A DNA stretch of 64,000 nt from Linum tenue. Lineage: Eukaryota > Streptophyta > Magnoliopsida > Malpighiales > Linaceae. Below, one piece after another: positions 11,672-23,589 of this stretch. Below the pieces are notes generated by a model. That model worked only from the letters and a program-made list of their open reading frames with translations. It searched no databases and was not told the origin of the DNA. The translations under genes were made by a program, and so were the position numbers. Each line of letters begins with the position of its first letter. Position 1 is the first letter of the stretch. The stretch spans positions 60,396,679-60,460,678 of the forward strand of contig CAMGYJ010000004.1 of NCBI GenBank assembly GCA_946122785.1, written 5' to 3'.

Positions 11672-13614
11672 TTACAGTCCCAGGTTCTCCTTGAAAAGCT
11701 TCCAGCTAGCATTAGACCGAGCTAGCCTCTCCTTAGCTCTCAGCTTGTTCTCCCTAGCTTGCTTTCGCTCTAACTGTTTCCCCTTCAGTTCCCCCAGTTC
11801 CTTGGAAGCCTCTCTGTTGGCCACCTCCATTTCACCTACTGTCAAATTCTTCTCATTAACAAGTTTCACTCTGAGAGCCCGCAACCGCTGGATTTCTGCC
11901 TCCACCTTCATCTCCTCCTCCTCAATCCTCGAAACTTCCGACTCAAGGAACTTCAATTGTTTCTGCCTCTGAACTAGCCTTCCCTCCAGATCCTTTGTTG
12001 CCTGCACAGTGGACTTTTCAACATCGCTTGAAGTTTCAACAATGGTCAGAGACCGTGGGATGCTGTCCCTAAACTCTACTAGGCGTGATACTAAGTCCTT
12101 AAGCACCGTCTTCTCGAATGGATCAGTAGCGTGCTCGGCAAATTTCAGGACGGCTTGCTGTATATGGTCAAAGGAATTGGCCTCGCTGATGGCCTCGAGT
12201 GACATCCCAAAGAATTTGTTCAGTATTTGTCTTTGTTGCTGGACTAAACCAGACCAACGGTCGTCTGCATTTGAACCAGGTATTCCATCAACTGAAGTAG
12301 TCAATTCCCCACAACTAGCCATAGTTGAAAGTTCTGCTATCAGGTTCCTTGAAGTTAACTTTACTGATGAGGAGCATGGACTTGTGATGGTGTTGGTTCG
12401 AGCAACCTGAAGGGAAAGCCGTGAGAAACTGTTTGGTGCTTATACTCAATTGGAAAGACGTTTCAGGGAGTTTACTGAAAATTACCTTGTTGCTGGATAA
12501 TGGTGGCGTAGATGGGACACCTCTAGATTCAGTCTCCGACTCAGGCTCAATAACTTCTGGATCACCTGCAGATATCGATAACTCTTGTTCCTGCAAAAGG
12601 GGAGGAGACACATTAGTCAACACATGGTGGGTTTATGGTCATAGAAGGGAATCTTGTTGTGAGACTTAACCGTGGTGACTCGAGCTTTAATCACTAGGGC
12701 ATCATCCACAAGGAACCCTTTACTAAGACTGTGAAGCTCGTCGAGACCAATGAAAGATGTGAATCCCCAATCCTCCTCTTGTTCCTTGAAAACATGTGTG
12801 GAACCTGCAGAAGGAAGGACAGTTCCCCACGGTGAAACTAGTAAACTTCAAGAATGAACAAAAGCCCGACTCCAGCTACAAAACGAAATGGGAAAATGGA
12901 TGAACAAGCTTACTCAGTTACTCTAACTGCAATATAAATTCAAATTTGGATGAATCAAACCAGTACAACTTTCCAAGATTCCCCCGAAACACAAACAACC
13001 AATCCCTTTAATCCAAAAACGAAATCGGAATTGACAAGAATGAGACCAGCATTCATAAAACCATACATCAACCTAGTTCGACATGCAAACATTTTTTTTC
13101 ATTTGGAGCGAATGCACATAAAACAATTAACATGGTCTTCTAGTCTCCAAGTTACTATCTTCAGGTCAAATCAGCTCAATGGTACTAAGAAAGCTAAGGT
13201 ATTGAAATAAGACGAGCGTGTGAAGGGGAGAAAACTAACAGAACTTTCTGGAGAGGCGGCCACTGATTTGGTTGACAATAGTAATGCTGAACTCTACGTA
13301 CTTACTCCATCCAGCAGGCATCGTTTCCCCATCGGCAAAATCCAGATACAGGGAAAGGAAATCAACTTCATTTCCCTTTGGAAAGCAGAGCACTCTCCTG
13401 CCCAACCAAATAGCAGTGAAGTAAGCTTACTGGGCGAATTTTCAAGCGGGTGAATCAGAATTAAGTACCATCTGGAACCGCCGGCGAAGAATGCATCGGA
13501 ATAGATCTCATCTTTCAGCTTCGAGAAATTAGGGATTCGCCATGTGAAGTCCTTAGTATCCAGCATCGCCTCGCCGCCAGTCTGATTTCTCGCCATCGAT
13601 GCCCGCAGTATCAT
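11672..13614 (-). CDS. MATH domain and coiled-coil protein (gene A)
   Basis: Five exons: 13469-13614, 13240-13397, 12671-12804, 12486-12590 and 11672-12406, for 1278 nt and 425 residues. Phases 2, 1, 0, 0 match genes B and C in this window. Residues about 13-146 are a MATH (TRAF-like) domain: FTWRIPNFSKL, a FxGGxRW motif split by intron 1, PKGN, LSLYLDFADGETMPAGW and GFLVDDALVIKA. Then comes an acidic Ser/Pro linker exon, followed by a long coiled coil (LVQRQKQLKFLESEV, EEEEMKVEAEIQRL) ending NASWKLFKENLGL. The family is known in Arabidopsis as MATH and coiled-coil proteins. The MATH domain binds peptides and the coil probably oligomerises; partners cannot be read here. A spliced 5' UTR exon likely ends at 13709 (GTAAGT donor), with its acceptor directly before the ATG at 13614. 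ATG 13596 is an alternative start. Confidence 0.9.
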
Positions 13615-13944
13615 CTGTAGATTGGCCACAAGAGAAGAAACAAATAGGGGCCGAAATCAGGATTAAGCGAAAATGGAACTATAACTAGGAACGCGGTTCT
13701 GAAACTTACCAGGGAAGGTTAGGACGGATGAGAGTGGCTGAACTTGAATTTGGTAGGAGAGCAAGCTGGGATGTCGGCAATGGCGGCGAGGGCAAAAGCA
13801 ACTGAGGCCTCTTGGGATGAAGGGAAATGGAACTATTTGCGGACGGAGCGTGCAATCGCGCTAGATACTAGTGTAGTTCCAGGCTTCCAGCTACAGTTCT
13901 CTCCTACTACTACTACTGAAGTCAAAGCTTGCTGACACGTAAGG

Positions 13945-14345
13945 CCTTGTTTGGCGCCCCAATTACTTTTCTCTATCCTAGCTATTTTTCCTTTAAATTT
14001 AGAGTAATGATTATTTATTAGTTAAATTTTTTTGGATTTTTTATTAGCAAAACCTATCGAAAAACTAACAATTAGCCAAATGTCAACTTTAAGTTAGCAA
14101 TTTTGTGAGTAATATTGATTTGGCAGCATGATACTTAATTGAAAGAAACACATGACGGTCAACATTCCAAAATTTTAATATTTTAACTAAGAAAAGAGTT
14201 ATAAAATTATGAACGATAACGTAAAAATGGCTGATATTTTCATGCATTGCAAAAGATTTCTCTAATTAATAGCATTTACCAGGTTTGGATAATATAAAAG
14301 AATCTAAAAAAAGGTTTGGATAAAAAATAGACATTACCCTTGAAT
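13945..14345. repeat. Dispersed repeat, related to the right edge of the window
   Basis: 14060-14210 (aattagccaaatg, gcaattttg, gtcaacattccaaaattttaa) matches 63855-64000. The stretch 14283-14330 is the reverse complement of 63808-63850, which suggests an element with inverted ends. Type not determined. Confidence 0.6.
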
Positions 14346-14535
14346 TTATTATCCAAAATAAAGTCTTTTATAAATTTAGGGTTAATATCACTACAAAATT
14401 CGAACTATAAAAAAATGTCATTTGTGTCCTGACCTATTTAATATTCCATTTTTGTCCTGAACTATTATTTTGCTAGTGTTGACTAGCGTCACGAGCGGAG
14501 CCCTGATTCGGCGTTAGGGGGCGAATTTTCTTTTA

Positions 14536-15500
14536 CAGTATAACCTCTTTAAATTGATAATCGATAAATTAATAACCTAGTATAAATTAATAATTTCGGT
14601 CCCTACTTGGACCAGTGTACAATATGAGCAAATTTAATAAAATAATAAGATAATAATTTTTTAGAACCAACCTACATATATACATATATTTTTAAATCTT
14701 TAATTAATAATTGTAAAAATAAAATTCATCTACAAAACATAATATAGCTAGGATAATCTAGAAAAATATGAATATATAGGTGTTTGTTTATTATTGAAGT
14801 TCAAGTCTAATAGAAGTTCGCATTTAACTTTCCTCATTGCACTCAAAGTCTCCGGTGTTGTCTTCTCTAATTACATCAAGTATTTTTTAAGAGTCTATGT
14901 GAATTTTAAGTGCTTCTTTTCGTGTGACCGATTCCAAAGGTGTTGAATCGGCATCTGCTTCATCCTCAATTGAACCCCCAATGATATCAAACATAATTTT
15001 TTCTAACGTTTGTCCCGCGATACAATTATCATTTTCACATGGATACTCAAACAAATGACTTACATCCATCTTGTTACGATAACCCATACCACTAATCATA
15101 TCTACATTATTAACATCTTCTTCAAAATTTTATCTCACTTGAACCAGCTTCAACCCTTGAAAGAATTTTGCAATGTCAAAAACAATTTGCTATTGTCCCT
15201 TGAGGAACATCCAGCGTCCAAGATGCGACTCCAAGATTCATAGCAATTAAGACCTTAATTTTCTCCAGACTCGGTAACTCCAACTTGAATCCCTTCAATA
15301 CCTTTCGGTAAAATCTCTTGCGGTAGAGTACCTTGAAGGATATTATGAACGTACATCGTAAGAAAACCTCTTTAAATTAATAATTATTAATTTATCAATT
15401 AATTAATAATTATTAATTTATAAATTAATTAATAACTACTATAAATTAATAATTTTCACTGTCTCGACTATATTAATTTATAGAGTTTATAGAGTATCTT
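14536..15500. mobile_element. Pogo/Tc1-mariner element of the Lemi1/Emigrant type, decayed
   Basis: Begins cagtataacctctttaaatt after TA, the terminal repeat style of the plant pogo elements Lemi1 and Emigrant. The other end (about 15450-15500, aatttatagagtttatagag) is degraded. A second run of the same terminal sequence at 15357-15470 suggests nesting or internal duplication. It carries a broken transposase C-terminus on the minus strand (14887-15331). Confidence 0.72.
14887..15331 (-). pseudogene. Pogo-like transposase C-terminal fragment
   Basis: Read on the minus strand, the fragment gives LEKIKVLIAMNLGVASWTLD, then GTIANCF, a stop, then HCKILSRVEAG. This matches the post-catalytic region of plant pogo/Tigger transposases, where the family has K-I-x-V-L-x-A-M-N and T-I-A-N-C-F-R-H-C-K-I. 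A further stop follows, then an open stretch MISGMGYRNKMDVSHLFEYP that ends at 14887. The DDE catalytic part is not recognisable, so it is dead. Confidence 0.75.
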
Positions 15501-15889
15501 ACTTCCAAAAGGCGATAAAATTTTACAAAAAATTAATATTATTATAATCACAATTTTTAGATTATTTGAGGGAACTATTATTCAACCATATAAACTTATT
15601 TTTGAAACTAAAAGACTTAAGAAACCACATTAAAATTAACGGAATTAAAAACGAAAAAGGTAAAGTGCTAACATTTTTTTGTTAACATAGTACTAACACT
15701 AATTCCAACCAATAAAAATATTTAGTTTGGATAACTTTTTAGTTTAAATGAGTTGACTAAAATTAATAAAGCGGAAAGCCACTTAAGGGCACGCTGGTCT
15801 TTAATTAAAATTCAGGGAGAGGGAACTCACGTGTGCCTTGTGGTTTTAATTTGGGGAAGGGGTGCACTAATTAGGAAAGGGGTGGGGCA

Positions 15890-16530
15890 CATCACAAGTT
15901 TCTAAAGTTGACCATTAGTCTCGTAAAGCATACGACAAATTTCATAAGACACACCATAAGTTTATTAAAACATATTACAAATTTCATGAACCAGACCATA
16001 AGGGGTCGTTTGCTTGTGGGATTTGGGTGATGGATTTGGAACCCAAATCCCAAGCATCATGGAGTTGACACAAATCCTTTGTTTGTTGAGGGACACAAAT
16101 CCGTGGGGTCCACGGATGTGGACCCCTTTTTTAGATCCAAATCCGTGGACCCCACGGATTTGTAAATCCCACATTTCATTTGGGATTTGACAATAGAAGG
16201 AAAAAATGTGAGACAAATCCATCACAAATCCATGATAAAAAATCAACTAAACAAACAATGTACTCTTCCAAATCCATGATGCAACAAATCCATCATAAAT
16301 CCAAAGATTTTTAAAACTCAAAACCTTCATTTTCAAATCCAACAAGCAAACGAGCCCAAGTCTCATAAAGCAGACTACAAGTTTATTAAAACACACCACA
16401 AGTATCACAAAACTGAACAAAAATTTACAAAAACGTATTAAAATACTCACAAACAGATCACAAATCCTACAAACACAGGCCACAAATTTCTTATAATATA
16501 CCACAAATTATTTCACCTATGCCACAAGCC
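15890..16530. repeat. Diverged minisatellite, period about 42 bp (two 21-bp halves)
   Basis: Units such as cataagacacaccataagtt and cataaagcagactacaagtt recur on both sides of a MITE (16003-16357). On the opposite strand they read like the array at 38090-38580 (aacttgtggtcggctttatg). The array is interrupted, not ended, by the MITE. Confidence 0.7.
16003..16357. mobile_element. MITE with GGGTCGTTTGCTTG ends inside the minisatellite
   Basis: Ends gggtcgtttgcttg and caagcaaacgagccc are near-perfect inverted repeats. Both flanks read aag (16000-16002, 16358-16360), a 3-bp duplication compatible with a Harbinger-like element, although TNA would be usual. The interior consists of repeated caaatcc(gtgg) blocks. 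Confidence 0.68.
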
Positions 16531-16635
16531 CCCCTGCTTGTCTAATTTGAAAATTCAATAAATTTCTTAAAGTGTACTTTTCACAACTTGGAGCAATTAA
16601 CTAATAAAATTAATAATACAAGAATTTTACATAAA

Positions 16636-17030
16636 ATTATAGCACGTGGTATGGAAGTGTGTCATGAGGATATGAATGTAGAATGATTGTATACGTGTAT
16701 GATAACAGGTTTTATACTAACTGTCATTTACCACATTTCATCATTGTTTTACCATTGCCTTCTATTAAAAATTTTCAAAATTCCTATTATCATATAAAAT
16801 CCCAAAAAATTTATAAATCCAATAGATCACGAAGAACTCGTTCCTTCTGAGCAAAATTTTTCAAAATTCTAGTTAAAAATGAATGTGGTAATAGGGTGAT
16901 AACGAGTGGTATGAAATTTTTTCTCGAAATATATTGAAAATGGATATATTTTTGTAAATCACAACAAACTCGTTTCATCTGTGGATTTTTTTTAATTGAA
17001 GTTAGAACCACGAAAATAAAAGCCAATTAC
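16636..17030. repeat. Dispersed repeat family R1, copy 1
   Basis: Shares blocks in order with 18215-18640 and 51985-52190: gtggtatg near the start, ccattagatca/ccaatagatca, gaactcgttccttct, gcaaaattt, then gtggtaa. Copies are strongly diverged. No coding potential. Confidence 0.65.
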
Positions 17031-17206
17031 GAAAACTAGAAAAAATGAACAATTGTTTTACTCTCACCCCCATATATCCTAACACACTTCAAATCAAGAT
17101 GTCAGAGCTAGTTATGTAAGTATGCATATTCTAAACCGCAAAATTCCTCATGTTAGTAAACTTGAGAGTGAATCCAATGCATAACCATTACTAACCATTT
17201 ATGAAA

Positions 17207-18057
17207 GGGTTAAATAGCCTAGTTAGGCTAGAAGTTTGACGTAAGTGACAGATTGGCAGCTTTGGTCCGATTTTTCCAATAACACATTTATGACCTACTT
17301 TTCAAAGTATTGGACAGATTTGGCCCGAAACTTGTGTTGGCTGTTAATATTAACAGTCAAACATTTATTCCGTCAATAACTCAACATTTAGAGCTAAGAT
17401 GGCATCCACGTCACTTATTAATTTTAAAAATTATAAATAAAATCCTAAAAGAACCCTAACTTCCTTATATTCTTCTTCTAAACGACCTGCACCGTGCCAC
17501 TCATGGAAGAAATTCCTCCCACCGCCCGTTCGACCTCGGGTAATGGGTTTACCCGAAACCCGCATCAACCAGGATGATGCAACTCTGCATCGGCGTCGAG
17601 ATATGGGGTAGAAGAAGGGTCGGGAGAGAATTGGGAGTGACGATGGTCGTCGTCGGAGTTCAAGCGGATCGTATTCACGTACTGCGGATTCAGGTCGGCT
17701 TGCCTTTTGCTGCTTCTCCGCCGACGACAGAAGAAGAATAAGGATTGTGATTTTTTATTGCGGTTGAGGTTGAATTTTTCATTTCAATTTTTATAAAAAA
17801 AAACTTTAAGAACTTAAAAAAATTGGAAAATAAGAATTGAAATAAAAATGACATAGAAGCCACATCGCTGCCACATCAGCCTTGGATGTTGAGTCACTAA
17901 AAGAATATTTGTTTGACTGTTAATATTAACAATCAAAGAAAGTTTCGGGTAAAATTTGTCAAATAATTTGAAAAGTAGGACATAAATGTCTTATTCAAAA
18001 AATTGGGTCCAAACTGTTACTTACGCCAAACTTTCAGCCAAACTAGAGTATTAACCC
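17207..18057. mobile_element. Mutator-like foldback element with a GC-rich core
   Basis: Ends gggttaaatag and gagtattaaccc. Long, imperfect inverted arms include aagtttgacgtaagt and gactgttaatattaac blocks. Flanks tttatgaaa and tttatgaat (17198-17206, 18058-18066) form a 9-bp target duplication with one mismatch. The middle (about 17455-17760) is distinctly GC-rich and exon-like, suggesting captured host DNA as in Pack-MULEs. I could not identify its source. Confidence 0.75.
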
Positions 18058-18214
18058 TTTATGAATGGCTACTAACTTTCCTCCAATAAATCTTAATGAG
18101 TTATATCTCTTTCATTTTAAGTCGAAATAAAAAAAATGCACATAAAACTCAGATCGATTGTGCTTTTTCAAAACGACATGCACTTTGATATATTTTGGAA
18201 CAAAATATATGAGA

Positions 18215-18640
18215 CATTTATTACTAGCTAGTATATAGCAAGTGGTACCACTTGGTATATAGTATATACACAATATTATACCGCGTTATGTGGAAGTATA
18301 CCGTGAAGTGTCGAACGGTTGCATACAACGATAGTATGGATATACTGACTATCATTTACCACGATTCATCATCTTCTACTACCAGCTACCATCTTATAGT
18401 AGGGTGGTATATTTGGTCATAAAATTATTTTCCCCATAAATTGAAGATCCATTAGATCACAATGAGCTCGTTTCTTCTAAGCAAAATTAATCAAAATTCA
18501 ATTTAAAAATAAAAGTGATACCAAAGTGGTAACGGGTGGTGGCAAGTGGTATGAGTGATATAAAAAAAATTCATAAATATATTGAAAATTAATCTCAAAA
18601 TATATTTGTGCAAAAAAATTTAAAATCCAAATTAGAAAGA
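18215..18640. repeat. Dispersed repeat family R1, copy 2
   Basis: ggtatatagtatatacac, ccattagatcacaatgagct, gtttcttctaagcaaaatt and gtggtaacgggtggt are shared in order with 16636-17030 and in part with 51985-52190. Confidence 0.65.
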
Positions 18641-19027
18641 TATAGAATTGATTAATAAAACTAAATTGGTTGCAAGTGTTGAAGGGTCGTTTAGATGAGT
18701 TAAAATCAATGTGGTATTTGTAGAGTCAAATAACCCATTTATTGTTCATATGGTATTTCAGTGTTATTTCAGTGGTAATTAAAATAAAGTATCTCGCTTT
18801 GTTGAACCATGCAAATGTAGTATTTGACATGTGATATTTGATAAAAACAGAGTGATAAAAACGAGTTATTTCGAAATAACACATGAATATGAGTTATTTC
18901 AAATAACTCATACAAATACTTCATCCAAACCACTCCTAAAAAATTATCTTATTTCCATCTCTTAGATTTGACGAACGTTTCAAATCCAAGGATCTAAAGA
19001 TGATACACCTTGGATTTTGATCCTATC

Positions 19028-19136
19028 TTAGACCTGTAAATTTATATTCACGAGAAAGAGAGAATTACTTGCAGTACTATCTTAGACCCGTAAATTTATA
19101 TTCACGAGAAAAAGGAGAATTACTTGCAGTACTAAT
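19028..19136. repeat. 54-bp tandem duplication upstream of gene B
   Basis: ttagacc(t/c)gtaaatttatat...ttacttgcagtacta occurs twice head to tail (19028-19081, 19082-19136), about 210-320 bases before the gene B start, and so within its likely promoter. Confidence 0.85.
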
Positions 19137-19345
19137 TCTTCCACGTCGAGCAACTTCTTGGGAAACTCAATCCAAAAACTCTCTCTTCCCTCCTGACGTT
19201 TCTTGTAACAGCAAGCCAGCAACTTAATTCTTCTATCCACGCCGGCAGCTAGCTAGCTAGATTCTCCTCCAATTTTATAAAGAACTGCTCGCTGGGCTTC
19301 AATACCCGAGACCGAGAGCACACCGGCCATAAATACCGGCCGGCG

Positions 19346-22300
19346 ATGGGGAAGGAGATCCAAAGATTCGTATGCAAAGTGGACCATTTCTCTACCCGGG
19401 AACTATCTGCCTCTAGAACTTTCTGGACCGCGGGCAATCTCAGATGGTAAGTGTTTGTTTGTTTGTTCTTTCTTTTCCTCTCTATTCCAAAGAATGGATA
19501 GACATATATCTAGATGGTTTTTTGAGTATTCTTTGTATATTCTGGTTGATGGTTTTGGGCAGGAGGATTCTGGTTTACCCAAAAGGAGAGGAGGAGGATG
19601 GTTACCTTTCGGTGTATTTAGGGTTGATCGATGGAGAAACCATCCGCCATGTTCTGGTTGACCCCGAAACCATGCGCCGTCGTGGATGGAGCGTGACGGT
19701 TGACTTCACTCTCGCCGTCGTCAACCAAACCGATCCGGACTCGTCTGTGAAAAAAGGTATGTTTGTGGTTTTTTCTTCTTCGTGCCATTTAAATCTCGGA
19801 ACCAACCAGTTACGTCAACCCCCCAAAAAAAAAAAAAAAAACTTTCGCGATCTCGTTGTAGGTTCGAAAATGAAGTTCTTAGAAGGCGAGGACGAATGCG
19901 GATGGAAGCGCTTTCTTCGGCTGAGTGATCTTCACGATCCTCGTCAAGGCTTTCTCCTCGATGATACCCTCGTTATCGAAGCACAAGTTTCCATTCCTAT
20001 TATGCAGGTGGTTAATTAAGCCACCTAGATCTAATTGATGCAATCTATAAATAAATTAATCAAACTGTCAACTATGGATTCTCTGAATCTTTCGCCATTT
20101 ATTTCTACTAATCTCATTTCGCCCTTGCAGAAACGTCGGGCAGCAACAGCCAAGGCCGGTATTGGCAAGTCAGATGGGATGGAGGCTAATGAACCTGTTG
20201 AAGAAGATACAGATACTGATATGGCCGAAAGGCCCAAGACCTCCGCCAGCCCTTCACCAGATGAACAGGTTAGACAGATTTTAGCATTTTTTATATTATT
20301 ATATTGATCATTTTGCTACTAGTTTTAGCTATGTTGGGTATTACCGTGATATGATTTAGGATCAATCAATGTAGTCAAAATCGTGCTTTAAAACTTAAAA
20401 ACTTACGATTTTACGTTTCTAGGTCACTAAAATGCTTCTACGCAAAATCTCCGTTTTTATAACTTATGTAGTTGAAAACTCGCTTTAAAACTTAAATATT
20501 TACGATTTTACTCTTCTAGATCACCAAAACGTTTCTACGTAATACTCGTTTTTAACTACATTGGGATCAATACAAAAGGAAATATTCGATGTTTAATTAC
20601 TCTAATTTAAAATGCTCTCCAAATAAACATAGCCACATTAATTTGGCTTCTGTACCTATTTAGCCATACCTTTTCTCATGCGTATGTATCGTATATTCTG
20701 CTTTCGTTGAAAATAAAGTCATTTTGAATTCCAAAAAATGAGTTTCGAATCCAGTACTCAAATGTGCTTTTTCGATCATCCTGTAAATCTACCTAGTTTA
20801 GTATCAATAAATCCAGTGGATTTGCCTTGTCCTTCTTATTTATAAAGCCGGGCCCAATTTATAATTGTGGTATATTCTGAATTTATGCAATTTCTTCCGG
20901 CCCTATTTCTCCTCCTAAATGTTATTGATACTATAAATTAAGAGAAACATCAACTTTCCTCCCGAATCTTTCACCATTTTATTTATATATATAAATCTCT
21001 CTCCTGCTGGCAGAATCGTAGGGCAGCAGCAGCGATGGCCAGTAGTGACAAGTCAAATGCGATGGAGGCTGATGAACCTGACGAAGAAGATGACCACATG
21101 ATCAGAAGACCAAAGACTACCAGCCCTTCACCAGAGGAACAGGTAACCAATTTCAATACGTTCGTTGAACAATTTTCCTCCTACCTCAGGCAGTGGTTGG
21201 ACCCAGGAATTTTTCATAGGGGTGTCCTCTTTTAAAAAATAAATTTAGTAAAAATAAAATAATTAATAAAAATAAAATTGTAAATTAGAAAGTACCTTAC
21301 TCGTACAGGTTAAAAAATCCACTATGTGTTTTCATATTTTGAAATAATTATAGAATACACTTGGTGTCTGTGCTAAAAAAATTGTCTTTATATACTCTTT
21401 TAGACAATCATTCACGAACTTATCGCATTTTCAATTTGTAAACTTGTTCTTGATGTAACCCAAAGCTGAAAGAATCTTTCAACACTTGTCGACTATCGTA
21501 TAAGTTACAACCATAAAATCAATACAAATTAAGGGTAGGTTGAAATTAGTTGAATTGCTATGTTTTGAAAATAATTAGAAAAAGGGAATGGCATTTTACT
21601 ATGATACAGTGTTCAAAATCAAACAACAAATGAGTTGTAGTTCAATGGAAATTAAGTTTGATAATAATAATAGTACTCTAGGTTTGAATTACCCAACCTA
21701 TCACTTATATTCCCATACACAAATTAAAAAAAGACATTAGAATAATCATTTTTTTCAAATTTCAGGAATGTCCCTCACTACCAATTATAAATTTTTTATC
21801 TATACATAAATTACTACCGTGGATTGAATAATTGTTTCCCTAAACCTCCGTGCTTCCGCCCCTGCTCTCAGCCACTCATCACGACAATTTCTTTCTCTCT
21901 TTTTTTTATAACTACAGGCTGATCATAACTCTGCTGATGATGACGCTACCAGTCCTCCTCCTTTGTCTCCGTCGCCTGTGAACTTGACTTCTACAGATAA
22001 CAATGAAATCCAGCTTCCACAAGACGACGATTCTCTCCAGCGTCTAAGGGAACAACTGGTCAAATTCTTGACCACGCCACTCGAGGCCATCGCCCAATCC
22101 CAGTCATTCGATGACGTACACAAAATCGCCCTGAACGTTGCTGCCCACGCAGCAACGGGCGCGAGAGAGAGGCGGATCGTCCTCGACGACGTGGCGTCCC
22201 GCGTGGCAGAGTTCAAAGACGTGGTCCCGAGATACATGTCCACCATCGAAGCCAGCCACGTCGTGGCGTCCCAGGCGGGTGACGTGGCGAGAGACGTGGA

Positions 22301-22598
22301 GGCGAGGCTGGACTTCTGGACGGGGCAGCTGAGTCGTCTGGAGGATGGCGTCTCCAGGCTGGAGCAAGAAGAGGTGGATGAATTACACAGCGGTCGAAGG
22401 GCGAGAATTATAGCTCTGAGGAGCTCGAAAGTGGCGGAAATGAAGAAAGCCGGTCGAGAAGCTGCCAAGGCGATGGATGAGCTGGAGAAGCGACGTGGAG
22501 AAAGGGAGGAAGCTGGGGAGAGGCGGAGGAGAGCCGAGGAGAAGCTGGCTCAGTGCAATGCAAGCTGGAAGCTCTTCAAGGGGAAGTTGGGATGGTAA
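19346..22598 (+). CDS. MATH domain and coiled-coil protein (gene B) with a duplicated linker exon
   Basis: Six exons: 19346-19446, 19563-19756, 19862-20007, 20131-20268, 21014-21142 and 21918-22598, for 1389 nt and 462 residues. Introns 1-3 have the same phases (2, 1, 0) as genes A and C. MATH domain about residues 5-147: FVCKVDHFSTREL, the LRW split by intron 1, YPKGEEEDGYLSVYLGL, VVNQTD, GWKRFLRLSDL and GFLLDDTLVIEA. Exons 4 and 5 are two copies of one acidic linker (RRAA, MEANEPVEED/MEADEPDEED, RPKT, SPSP(D/E)EQ). The last exon encodes a coiled coil (LDFWTGQLSRLEDGVSRLEQ) ending NASWKLFKGKLGW; it is far more GC-rich than the rest of the gene. Probably an oligomeric adaptor; partners unknown. 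The first exon is short but has a good start context. Confidence 0.9.
20355..20565. repeat. Direct repeat of about 100 bp in intron 4 of gene B
   Basis: Blocks gctttaaaacttaaa, tacgattttac, ctaggtca/ctagatca and cgtttttat/cgtttttaac appear twice, at about 20374-20460 and 20480-20560. Likely a decayed transposon end. Confidence 0.6.
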
Positions 22599-22599
22599 T

Positions 22600-23243
22600 C
22601 CATCCATGGTATTACGTTCGTAATTAATTACTACTTTGTAATTTTTTTTTTTTTGACAAAGAAGTTAGTACTAATTGGTAATAGATCGTCACTTTTGTTA
22701 GGACGGGTGAAGCTACGCTGTCGTCTCCAATCACTTTTGTTAGGTCTTTTGTGATGCAACATGAAACTAATTATGATTCTAGGGTTTGATGATCTAAACT
22801 ATGGATTCTTTGATAAATTTTCTTGGAAGATATAATTCGTTTTACAGTTATACTTGGGACCGGATCAGGTCAGTAACTCTCCTATCAGTAATCCAATCAT
22901 CTGTACCCATGTGTCAGCCTTTTTCTTTTATTTAAATTAAACACGGAGGGGGCACTGAGGTAAATTGCACCCCTTTTAAGTTTTAATGCTGATGCTCTGA
23001 CGCTGACTTAATTGTAATTACCATACAATACCACATGGTATGAGAAGGTAAAACCATACGAAAATAATATAAATCTAATTACAACCCTCTACGACCATAG
23101 GAAAATATTATATCTATAAAAATACATTTCGTTACCATACTTCACCATATGGTATAGTGTGGTAATCTCAATATATATATATACAATTACGACTCTCTTA
23201 CTTTCTTCTCCCACTTCATTGTCTTCTAACTCTTCTTTGCTGG
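22600..23243. other. Gene-free interval downstream of gene B
   Basis: 3' flank of gene B, then AT-rich repeat with palindromic motifs (accatatggtatagtgtgg at about 23146), which recurs at about 24512 beyond the LINE pieces. No coding potential seen. Confidence 0.5.
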
Positions 23244-23589
23244 TCCTTGGGACAGAGTGCTAAAATCAACAAGCATGAAGGCGAAGGAAAAAACACCAAC
23301 AGGAAGAGTTATGTCTGTGATTTGGTGTGGGATTTCTGCGGCAATATGGAAAGAACGCTGTCGAAAAATCCATGGAGAAACCCATCGAAGTGTTGAGGAA
23401 GTGTGGAAAGGTTTTAAATTTGATATGAGTTGTCGATTAAGTGGTGATCTCTCATTAGCCACTGATTTTGAGTGTATGGGGTTACTTGAATACTATCATA
23501 GATGATTGTTGTTATTTGTAAAGAGGAGTGCAGTTGAGGTAGGGTGGGTTGTTTTGTTTTTTGACTTTTACAGGGGAGACCATAATGGT
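23244..23589 (+). pseudogene. LINE reverse-transcriptase C-terminal fragment, copy 1
   Basis: Open frame 23257-23505 with the post-RT style of plant LINEs: VIWCGISAAIWKERCRKI, then a helix-rich tail. The W-K-E-R-x-R-x-I core is typical of the region after zf-RVT in these elements. No RT core or endonuclease nearby. The same 346-bp block recurs at 24118-24462. Confidence 0.65.

Noticed and set aside
15890..16530. CRISPR-like array
   Set aside because: Repeats are imperfect and contiguous without unique spacers, and the genome is eukaryotic.
18668..18945. Possible MITE with ends gggtcgtttagatgag and ttcatccaaaccactcc
   Set aside because: The ends pair only loosely and no flanking duplication of any convincing length was found.
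21923..22607. Long minus-strand frames opposite the last exon of gene B
   Set aside because: Antisense shadows caused by the high GC and third-position bias of the coiled-coil exon.
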